Assembly (NCBI GenBank): GCA_949284665.1
Contig: CASDWR010000072.1
Span: 1 to 5,674 of the forward strand
Source of the DNA: an uncultured Rikenellaceae bacterium
Lineage (GTDB): Bacteria; Bacteroidota; Bacteroidia; Bacteroidales; Rikenellaceae
DNA length: 5,674 nt
Reading direction: 5' to 3'
Made by a program: the position numbers and the translations under genes. The notes beneath the pieces are model-generated. The model was not told the DNA's origin and did no database searches. It was given only the letters and a program-made list of their open reading frames with translations. Positions 1-5,674 of the stretch are shown piece after piece (within the stretch, counting starts at the first letter, position 1; each line of letters starts with the position of its first letter).

Positions 1-503
1 TCGAGAATTCGTTGTCTGTGGGTATTGACCGTATTGATGCTGATATTCAGAATATCAGCGATCTCTTTGCTCTGTTTCCCCCGATCGTCCATCTCCAGAA
101 TCTGTGTCTCTTCCGTTATTCTTCTGTAAACATCATGAACCAATGCACGATATTCCCGAATCAATTTGATGGATTTGACGTATCGGTTATGGCTTTTTTG
201 CATGAAAACATGCTTCATCCCGGCCACCCCGTTTTTCATCACCTGTTCATAGTCGTCCGGATGAATGCGTACTCCGATATATTCACCCTGCGAACTCATA
301 AAAAGGTTCCTGTGGTAATCCGATTCGTATACATGTTTCTGGCTGCAAAGATCGAAAATAGACAAGGCACTCCCTGAAAAGACAACCGACGATGACAAAG
401 CAGCAATATGGTTGTCCAATTTGGTATAATCCAGTTCGCCCATACAGAACCGTTGGGATGCCATCAGGTCGGCATACTGTTTCTGGAGTTTGAGTAGATC
501 CAT
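1..503 (-). CDS. PAS-like / LuxR-type HTH transcriptional regulator, partial and apparently shortened
   Basis: A DNA-binding regulator whose target and signal are unknown; it would act in the cytoplasm. The frame starts at ATG 501-503 (MDLLKLQKQY) and runs off the window edge after 167 codons, so the C-terminus is missing. The start is preceded by AGGAAAT at a workable distance, and the frame is closed by TAA at 555-557. Residues 1-60 and the HPDDYEQVMKNG segment (81-92) match, from memory, the PAS-like N-terminal part of a Bacteroidales regulator family of roughly 250 residues. Residues 142-167 are the recognition part of a LuxR/GerE helix-turn-helix (SKEIADILNIS, then NTVNTHRQRIL). No receiver-domain signature is visible. 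The oddity is at residues 138-143: the end of the PAS-like part (ILEMDDRG) runs straight into the second HTH helix, without the usual linker and first HTH helix. It may be a deletion derivative, a non-functional remnant or a genuinely short variant. Family confidence is high; function is uncertain. Confidence 0.75.
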   Translation of the reverse strand, partial: MDLLKLQKQYADLMASQRFCMGELDYTKLDNHIAALSSSVVFSGSALSIFDLCSQKHVYESDYHRNLFMSSQGEYIGVRIHPDDYEQVMKNGVAGMKHVFMQKSHNRYVKSIKLIREYRALVHDVYRRITEETQILEMDDRGKQSKEIADILNISINTVNTHRQRIL

Positions 504-554
504 GGGATATCGATTTCCTGGTACTAATATGAAAAAGGCGGGCGGGAACTCACA

Positions 555-572
555 TTATTCGCGTTATTCGCG
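555..572. repeat. Two tandem copies of a 9-bp unit upstream of the regulator gene
   Basis: TTATTCGCG occurs at 555-563 and again at 564-572 with no mismatch. The overlap also forms CGCG-TTATT-CGCG (560-572), able to fold as a 4-bp stem with a 5-nt loop. It lies 52-69 bp upstream of the regulator's ATG (501-503), where an operator or promoter element could sit. That role is inference from position only; the repeat itself is read directly. Confidence 0.5.
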
Positions 573-638
573 GCCGGGACACGACAGAATCCATACGCAA
601 CCAATACAGGGAAACGGGATTCAGCCAGACGGGGAAAT

Positions 639-899
639 TTATCGCAGGGCTACACGTACGTTACGCATGACAACTTTTTTAACGACGAAGCGACCATCAC
701 ACGTTTCGAATCGTTCCTGTCGAATCTCACCATGCCCATACGACCCATGCGCCACTCCTCCCCTTACCGCATCCTCCCCAAACATGGGTTTCCCGATCTG
801 TTCCGACATCCGTTTGACAATCCCTGCCGGCAAAAACTCGCATATTCCCGCTCCTAATTCTTTCTCTCGGGACGATTCGTCCGACACCTGCCGCTTCAC
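639..899 (-). CDS. Weak candidate small hypothetical protein
   Basis: An open frame of 86 codons starting with GTG at 897-899 and ending with TAA at 639-641. An internal ATG at 807-809 would give 56 residues. It lies on the same strand as all neighbours, 129 bp after the secA stop and 135 bp before the regulator start. The second half (from about MSEQIGKPMFGEDAV to VVMRNVRVALR) has a mixed, soluble-protein-like composition with alternating hydrophobic residues near the end. There is no signal peptide, membrane segment or motif that I recognise. Against it are the GTG start, no clear ribosome site, and an overlapping frame at 727-999 that is equally open. It may be real, a decayed remnant or chance. 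Confidence 0.2.
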   Translation of the reverse strand: MKRQVSDESSREKELGAGICEFLPAGIVKRMSEQIGKPMFGEDAVRGGVAHGSYGHGEIRQERFETCDGRFVVKKVVMRNVRVALR

Positions 900-1028
900 C
901 CATCCCTGCCCCGATTTCAGGGGAACAACTTTGGCCTAACATCCCTGCCGATACACCCTTCTTTATTCTTGGTACCGGAAAGATGCAGAGAAAAGTCACC
1001 TGGGGGGAGCTTTATGTTCGAAGAGCGG

Positions 1029-4000
1029 CTACCGTCCGTGACAATTCTTGTATTTCTTTCCGCTTCCGCAAGGACAGGGATCATTCCGTCCCACTTTCTT
1101 TTCCACATGTACCGGCATCGGTTTGCTTTTTTCACCCTGCCCGGCCTGGGCGGCAGCCTGCATACGGGATGCCTGCAAACGATTCATATCCACTTTCTGC
1201 TGACGCTGCTGCTGTTGCTGTTTCATCCGTTCCTCCGCATTTTCGCGTGTAGGAATAAATCCCTTGTTCAGTACGGAAAGCACCTCCCGATTGATCTTGT
1301 CAAGCATCGCACTGAACAGATTGAACGACTCAAGTTTGTAGATCAACAGCGGATCCTTCTGTTCATACGAGGCATTCTGTACGCTTTGACGCAAATCGTC
1401 CATGTTGCGCAGATGTTCCCTCCAGTTGTCGTCTATGGTCGTCAACATAACGATCTTGGTAAACACCTTGTAAATCTCCCGGCCGTCATTCTCACAGCAA
1501 CGTTTCAAATTCACAGGAATATTGTAGCCCAAAATACCGTTCGTTATCGGAATATAGATATTCTCGTACTGATCGCCCTGTTTTTCATAAATGTTCCGAA
1601 TGACAGGCATGGCGGTCGTTGCTGCCAATTGGGCCCGGCGTTCGAATGCATCCTGGAGATCCTTGACTACCAATTCAGCAAGTTCCTCTTTGTTCGACTG
1701 ACTATACGTCTGTGCATCGAACGAAGGTTGTACGGCAACCTGGCGAATCAATTCAAAACAGAAATCATCGTAATCGGCACCTTCGAGATTCGAGACAAAA
1801 CTGTCCGCAAAGTCGAGCATCGTATTATTTAGGTCTATTTCTACCCGTTCTCCATACAGAGCGTGGCGGCGACGCGTATAGATCACCGTACGCTGGGAAT
1901 TCATCACATCATCGTACTCCAACAACCGTTTACGAATGCCGAAGTTGTTCTCCTCGACTTTTTTCTGCGCTCTTTCGATGGCTCGCGACATCATCCCTGC
2001 CTGAATCACCTCTCCCTCCTTGAGCCCCATACGGTCCATCATGCCGGCAATACGCTCGGAACCGAACAGCCGCATCAGATCATCTTCGAGCGAAACGAAA
2101 AATTGCGACGATCCGGGGTCACCTTGACGGCCTGAACGTCCACGCAACTGCCGGTCCACACGGCGTGATTCGTGGCGCTCGGTTCCGATGATCGCAAGTC
2201 CGCCCGCCTCCTTTACCTCGGGTGTCAACTTGATATCCGTTCCTCGTCCTGCCATGTTGGTCGCAATCGTTACCTGCCCTGCACGACCCGCTTCGGCAAC
2301 CACTTGTGCCTCTTGCTGATGATACTTGGCATTCAACACGTTGTGTTTGATCCCGCGCAACTTCAAGATACGGCTCAACAGTTCGGATATCTCCACCGAC
2401 GTAGTTCCCACCAACACCGGCCGGCCTTGTTTGACAAGCGAGACAATCTCATCAACAACAGCCGTATATTTCTCCCTCTTTGTCTTGTAGATCAAATCGT
2501 CACGGTCATCACGAATCACAGGTCTGTTGGTCGGGATCACCACCACATCGAGTTTGTAGATGCTCCAAAATTCGCTCGCTTCCGTTTCGGCCGTACCGGT
2601 CATACCGGCCAACTTGTGGTACATACGGAAATAGTTCTGAAGTGTGATCGTCGCAAAAGTCTGCGTAGCAGCCTCTACCTTGACACGCTCCTTGGCCTCT
2701 ATGGCCTGATGCAATCCATCCGAATACCGGCGGCCCTCCATAATACGGCCCGTCTGCTCGTCGACAATTTTCACTTTGTTATCGATCACCACATACTCCA
2801 CATCCTTTTCGAACATGCTGTATGCCTTGAGCAACTGGTTGACCGTGTGCACCCGTTCCGATTTGATCGCGTAACTGTTGATGATTTCATCCCGCTTCAT
2901 TACCCTCTCTTCGGCGCTCAGTTCCTTATTCTTCTCCAACTCGGCAACCTCGGCCCCTATGTCGGGCAAAACGAAAAACTTATCTTCCCCTACATTCTTC
3001 GACAGGAACTCGTGCCCCTTGTCGGTCAACTCCACAGAATTGAGTTTCTCGTCGATCACAAAAAACAGATCGTCCACAATCTCCGGCATACGCCGGTTGT
3101 TGTCCTGGATGTACACATTCTCTGTCTTCTGCATCAACGTCTTGATCCCCTGTTCGCTGAGGTACTTAATCAATGGCTTGTACTTGGGCAGTCCCTTATG
3201 GGCGCGATAGAGATGTATTCCTCCCTCCTCGGTCTTGCCCTGTGCGATCAATGTCCGAGCTTTGACCAGTTCGTCATTCACAAACGCACGTTGCACATTG
3301 TACAACTGTTCGATAAACCCACGATACTGTTCGAAAAGCTGGTCGTCGCCTTTCGGGACGGGCCCGGAAATAATCAACGGGGTACGTGCATCATCGATCA
3401 ACACCGAGTCTACCTCATCGACAATGGCATAGTGGTGTTTGCGCTGTACCAGATCGTCGGCTTGAATGGACATGTTGTCACGGAGGTAGTCGAAACCGAA
3501 TTCGTTGTTCGTACCGAAGGTAATATCGGCCATGTATGCCTTGCGACGCGCTTCGGAATTGGGCTGATGCAGGTCGATACAATCCACCGACAATCCGTGG
3601 AACTCATACATCGGACCCATCCATTCGGCATCGCGTCGTGCCAGATAATCGTTTACCGTCACCACATGAACGCCCTTGCCGGCCAATGCGTTAAGAAATA
3701 CGGGGAGCGTAGCGACCAACGTCTTCCCCTCTCCCGTAGCCATCTCCGCGATCTTGCCTTTGTGAAGTACCACACCACCGAAAAGCTGACAGTCGTAATG
3801 TACCATGTCCCATTTGACATCGTTCCCACCTGCGAGCCAGTGATTCGCATATATCGCACGGTCGCCCTCGATATGGACGAAATCTTTCGTGGCGGCCAAA
3901 TCCCGATCGAACTGGGTCGCCGTTACCTCGACCGTATCGTTCTCCGCAAAACGACGCGCCGTAGATTTCATGATTGCAAAAGCCTCGGGCAAAATTTCAT

Positions 4001-4319
4001 CCAGTTTCTGCTCAATCTTTTCGTCGATTTCCTTGGTCAATTTATCGATCTCTTTCGATATCCTTTCCTTATCCTCGAGTGTCGTTTCCGGGGCCTCGAG
4101 CTCCTCTTTCAACGAAACGATCCGTTCTTCATCCTCCCGGATGCAATCGGCCACCGCCTTTTTCAGGTTTTCGCTCCTGCCGCGCAACTCATCGTTAGAC
4201 AATGCATCTATTTCGGGATAAAGTGCCAAAATCTTGTCCACATAGGGTTGTATCTCTTTGCGGTCCTTATCGCTTTTCGTACCAAAAAACAGTTTCAATA
4301 ATCCAGATATGATATCCAT
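1029..4319 (-). CDS. secA: Preprotein translocase ATPase subunit SecA
   Basis: Motor ATPase that pushes unfolded preproteins through the SecYEG channel at the inner membrane using ATP. It has 1,096 residues, usual for Bacteroidota and about 200 longer than E. coli SecA. The Walker A motif is GEGKT (196-200) in [15 protein letters not shown] (301-304) is the Walker B motif, followed by [24 protein letters not shown] lies at 270-282. The preprotein cross-linking region follows, and NBD1 resumes with DEQTGR (520-525) and [12 protein letters not shown] (570-581). NBD2 carries GTTSVE (638-643), [12 protein letters not shown] (687-698) and [11 protein letters not shown] (724-734). The helical scaffold and two-helix-finger region (about 755-1020) includes [12 protein letters not shown] and DNWREHL. 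After a Gln-rich linker (1034-1041) the tail has C1082, C1084, C1093 and H1094, the CxCx8CH zinc site linked to SecB or ribosome contact. A charged insertion (about 57-107) and a second one (about 125-168) precede Walker A. The ATG start fits the conserved amphipathic N-terminus ([13 protein letters not shown]). No frameshift or lost key residue is seen. Confidence 0.98.
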   Translation of the reverse strand: MDIISGLLKLFFGTKSDKDRKEIQPYVDKILALYPEIDALSNDELRGRSENLKKAVADCIREDEERIVSLKEELEAPETTLEDKERISKEIDKLTKEIDEKIEQKLDEILPEAFAIMKSTARRFAENDTVEVTATQFDRDLAATKDFVHIEGDRAIYANHWLAGGNDVKWDMVHYDCQLFGGVVLHKGKIAEMATGEGKTLVATLPVFLNALAGKGVHVVTVNDYLARRDAEWMGPMYEFHGLSVDCIDLHQPNSEARRKAYMADITFGTNNEFGFDYLRDNMSIQADDLVQRKHHYAIVDEVDSVLIDDARTPLIISGPVPKGDDQLFEQYRGFIEQLYNVQRAFVNDELVKARTLIAQGKTEEGGIHLYRAHKGLPKYKPLIKYLSEQGIKTLMQKTENVYIQDNNRRMPEIVDDLFFVIDEKLNSVELTDKGHEFLSKNVGEDKFFVLPDIGAEVAELEKNKELSAEERVMKRDEIINSYAIKSERVHTVNQLLKAYSMFEKDVEYVVIDNKVKIVDEQTGRIMEGRRYSDGLHQAIEAKERVKVEAATQTFATITLQNYFRMYHKLAGMTGTAETEASEFWSIYKLDVVVIPTNRPVIRDDRDDLIYKTKREKYTAVVDEIVSLVKQGRPVLVGTTSVEISELLSRILKLRGIKHNVLNAKYHQQEAQVVAEAGRAGQVTIATNMAGRGTDIKLTPEVKEAGGLAIIGTERHESRRVDRQLRGRSGRQGDPGSSQFFVSLEDDLMRLFGSERIAGMMDRMGLKEGEVIQAGMMSRAIERAQKKVEENNFGIRKRLLEYDDVMNSQRTVIYTRRRHALYGERVEIDLNNTMLDFADSFVSNLEGADYDDFCFELIRQVAVQPSFDAQTYSQSNKEELAELVVKDLQDAFERRAQLAATTAMPVIRNIYEKQGDQYENIYIPITNGILGYNIPVNLKRCCENDGREIYKVFTKIVMLTTIDDNWREHLRNMDDLRQSVQNASYEQKDPLLIYKLESFNLFSAMLDKINREVLSVLNKGFIPTRENAEERMKQQQQQRQQKVDMNRLQASRMQAAAQAGQGEKSKPMPVHVEKKVGRNDPCPCGSGKKYKNCHGR
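1032..1094 (-). other. secA: SecA C-terminal zinc-binding motif
   Basis: Residues 1076-1096 of SecA. C1082, C1084, C1093 and H1094 give CxCx8CH, the known zinc-binding tail of SecA that in E. coli contacts SecB. All four ligands are present and the protein ends two residues later, so the tail is complete. Whether a SecB partner exists in this organism cannot be seen from the window. Confidence 0.9.
1197..1220 (-). repeat. secA: Glutamine-codon repeat in the SecA linker
   Basis: Eight codons, seven CAG/CAA plus one CGT, encode QQQQQRQQ (residues 1034-1041). This lies in the flexible linker between the helical core and the zinc tail. Such a triplet run can change length by slippage, and this linker tolerates length change, so it is a likely strain-variable site. 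Confidence 0.7.
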
Positions 4320-4392
4320 AGTATCGTATTGTTTGTTTTATTTCCCTTATTCCGTTCAATTTCACACAATAGAATCGGTAAAGATAACTATT
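4320..4392 (-). promoter_or_regulatory. A/T-rich spacer: secA leader with weak promoter candidate
   Basis: The 73 bp between the DUF2851 stop (4393-4395) and the secA ATG (4317-4319) are A/T-rich. Just before the ATG the leader reads AATAAAACAAACAATACGATACT, with a GGGAAA about 20 nt upstream and no well-placed Shine-Dalgarno. This is the A-rich style of Bacteroidota translation starts. TATCTTTA (minus strand, 4386-4379) matches 5 of the 6 fixed bases of the Bacteroidota -7 box TAnnTTTG, but I see no TTTG -33 partner, and a hit this good is fairly likely by chance. The spacer allows either an own promoter for secA or read-through from the upstream gene. I see no terminator hairpin. Confidence 0.3.
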
Positions 4393-5670
4393 TTATTCGA
4401 CTTTCACGCCATTCATGCTTTTTTTTATGCACATTCTTCCCAACTTGCACGCGAAGCAACGCCCTCGGTCGCAATACTCCCGTCGCAACTGAATGACCGC
4501 CTGCGAATCCCATGCACTCTGCAACGGAATCCCATGGGCGCTCCATCCACGTACGATCGCGTTGTTTTCTACAGGCAGCGATGCCACCACTCCGATGGCC
4601 TGATCGCATAATTTCTGATTGTGGGTAAATTTGCCGTACGCGAACATCAACGGCGCTACCACATTGATCCCCAACATGTATCGTTTCCCTACTCCGAACG
4701 AAGAGGGGCATTTTACAAAATTCCCATCGGGTACGCAATGTTCCCGCCAGTATGATGATATTTCCGTATCGAAAAGACGCGATACGTCTTCACGAGAACG
4801 ACACCGCATCATCTCACGGAATATGAATTCATTTTTTCCAAAAAAGGCTGCCAATCGGACAATCTGCATCAACGGACGATTAACCGGATAAGTTCCATGC
4901 ACGTCCCAATACGCAGTATCCATGGGGTAAAGATTGTATTTTTTACAGAGAAAATCCGCCTCTTTTTGGAGTTCGGACACATAATCGTCAAAATAACAAC
5001 ACTTAAGCAACCCGGCTGCTCCCAACAGAAGAGCCTCAACATCCACCATCCTGCTGCCCAGATGTACAAGAGTTCCATACGGAACCAGCCTTGCCAATTG
5101 CATGAATGCCTCGGCATTACGACTGCCACCCACATAACGGAACATCATTGCATACAATGTTTCATTCCAGTCGTTTCCGCATTCCCGGAATATCCGTTCC
5201 ACATCCGAACACTTGCGTTCGAGACGTTCTGTAAAAAGTTGGTCGAACAAGGCAATTCGTTCGGCCGGGCGCATCGACTGCAATAATTCTCCACACGCAT
5301 AATCTTCCGCACCGAGAGCCAGAGAATCCAATAGCGTTCCGAGTTCGGGCGGCAAGGAGATTCGAAGTTGCGGGACCGTTTTCCCGTCATAGCGGACCAA
5401 CGGCGGTGACGGTCTTGTCCCCACAATCTGAACGACAACCGATTCGGGACGTTCCGGCAGTTGGGCGTCATTGCAAAAAAATGCATCTCCACAACGGATG
5501 CTCCCGTCCGAAACGATTTCGACGCCGTGAGCCACTCCTGTTTCCGGAGAAACGCATCGTCCGAAATTTCGAATGGCAATCGATTCATCCGATACCATTC
5601 CCACTCGGGAGCGCAACGATTCATCGCTCCAGACCCACATCAGCAACTCCCTTTCGTTCAAACCATTCAT
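4393..5670 (-). CDS. DUF2851 family protein, unknown function
   Basis: A 425-residue protein of a family found mainly in Bacteroidota; no reaction is established. It is probably cytoplasmic, as no signal peptide or membrane segment is visible. Family features I recognise are LLMWVWSDESL near the start, LFTERLERKCSDVERIF (145-161), NDWNETLYAMMFRYVG (166-181), EALLLGAAGLL (212-222), ELQKEADFLCKKYNL (233-247), YWREHC (307-312), INVVAPLMFAYGKF (335-348), and the C-terminal WDSQAVIQLRREYC followed by RCFAC. The last gives C400, C405 and C408, a possible metal site. Total length is normal for the family. The N-terminal third is odd: the family blocks around N-DAGPDFFNA, W-GNVEIH and SDW-H-H are not recognisable, although the following strand (VVVQIVG, then KTVPQLRISLP) can still be aligned. 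The ATG at 5668-5670 is only 4 bp from the window edge, so an earlier start cannot be excluded, but this one fits the usual family N-terminus. It ends 73 bp before secA. Confidence 0.88.
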   Translation of the reverse strand: MNGLNERELLMWVWSDESLRSRVGMVSDESIAIRNFGRCVSPETGVAHGVEIVSDGSIRCGDAFFCNDAQLPERPESVVVQIVGTRPSPPLVRYDGKTVPQLRISLPPELGTLLDSLALGAEDYACGELLQSMRPAERIALFDQLFTERLERKCSDVERIFRECGNDWNETLYAMMFRYVGGSRNAEAFMQLARLVPYGTLVHLGSRMVDVEALLLGAAGLLKCCYFDDYVSELQKEADFLCKKYNLYPMDTAYWDVHGTYPVNRPLMQIVRLAAFFGKNEFIFREMMRCRSREDVSRLFDTEISSYWREHCVPDGNFVKCPSSFGVGKRYMLGINVVAPLMFAYGKFTHNQKLCDQAIGVVASLPVENNAIVRGWSAHGIPLQSAWDSQAVIQLRREYCDRGRCFACKLGRMCIKKSMNGVKVE

Positions 5671-5674
5671 CGCA

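Larger units (their letters stand above)
504..1028. other. 525-bp stretch between secA and the regulator with no recognised gene
   Basis: Six frames were considered. None gives a protein I recognise. The longest plus-strand frame (490-939) has a composition (many Pro, Ser, Arg, Thr) that looks like non-coding shadow. The minus strand has one weak small open frame (639-899) and an overlapping one (727-999) without family features. I see no stem-loop followed by a T-run, so no intrinsic terminator for secA is evident. CCCC/GGGG arms at 910-924 around a 7-nt loop are too short to call. No tRNA-like fold or rRNA is visible. A 9-bp tandem repeat lies at 555-572. The stretch could hold the regulator's promoter, a decayed gene or a small lineage-specific gene. 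Confidence 0.6.

Noticed and set aside
12..377. 121-residue plus-strand open frame
   Set aside because: Lies antisense to the regulator gene, whose HTH and PAS-like segments are recognisable. Its own translation has no motif.
654..662. Palindrome-like CGTACG core
   Set aside because: Too short to support a regulatory site, with no second copy nearby.
910..924. Possible terminator hairpin after secA (CCCC/GGGG arms around 7 nt)
   Set aside because: The stem is only 4 bp and no T-run follows on the minus strand.
490..939. 149-residue plus-strand open frame across the gap
   Set aside because: Composition rich in Pro, Ser, Arg and Thr without hydrophobic core segments, no family, and opposite strand to every real gene.
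727..999. 90-residue minus-strand open frame after secA
   Set aside because: Many Gly, Arg and Trp residues in a low-information sequence. It overlaps the slightly better frame at 639-899 and has no supported ribosome site.
969..1832. 287-residue plus-strand open frame over the end of secA
   Set aside because: Same antisense register as above, non-ATG start, no family resemblance, and it overlaps the conserved zinc tail of secA.
2172..4301. 709-residue plus-strand open frame
   Set aside because: Exact antisense register to secA, with a GTG start and no recognised family. It is fully explained by missing TTA/CTA/TCA codons in secA.

Overview
The window comes from a member of the Bacteroidota, most likely the order Bacteroidales. 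The evidence is a SecA of about 1,100 residues with the insertions typical of that phylum, a DUF2851 protein (a family found almost only in Bacteroidota), a PAS-like/LuxR-HTH regulator of a type common in Bacteroidales, and an A-rich translation leader without a strong Shine-Dalgarno. All recognisable genes lie on the minus strand, so the region reads from right to left. The genus is not resolved.

Layout in transcription order. (1) Positions 5670-4393 hold a 425-residue DUF2851 protein of unknown function. Its C-terminal two thirds look like the family, but its N-terminal third has lost motifs I expect there. (2) A 73-bp A/T-rich spacer (4320-4392) follows, with an A-rich leader and a weak promoter candidate. 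(3) Positions 4319-1029 hold secA, complete and intact from start to zinc-binding tail. (4) Positions 504-1028 hold a 525-bp stretch without a recognisable gene. It has one weak small open frame (639-899) and a 9-bp tandem repeat (555-572). (5) Positions 503-1 hold a regulator with a PAS-like sensor part and a LuxR-type helix-turn-helix, cut by the window edge. It appears to have lost the segment that normally joins its two domains.

SecA is the housekeeping core: the ATPase that drives unfolded preproteins through SecYEG. Nothing in the sequence ties DUF2851 or the regulator to secretion, so the arrangement looks like co-oriented neighbours rather than a pathway operon. I see no mobile element, CRISPR array, tRNA, rRNA or convincing new multi-gene system. 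The points most worth checking are the shortened regulator, the motif-poor N-terminus of the DUF2851 protein and the unexplained 525-bp gap.
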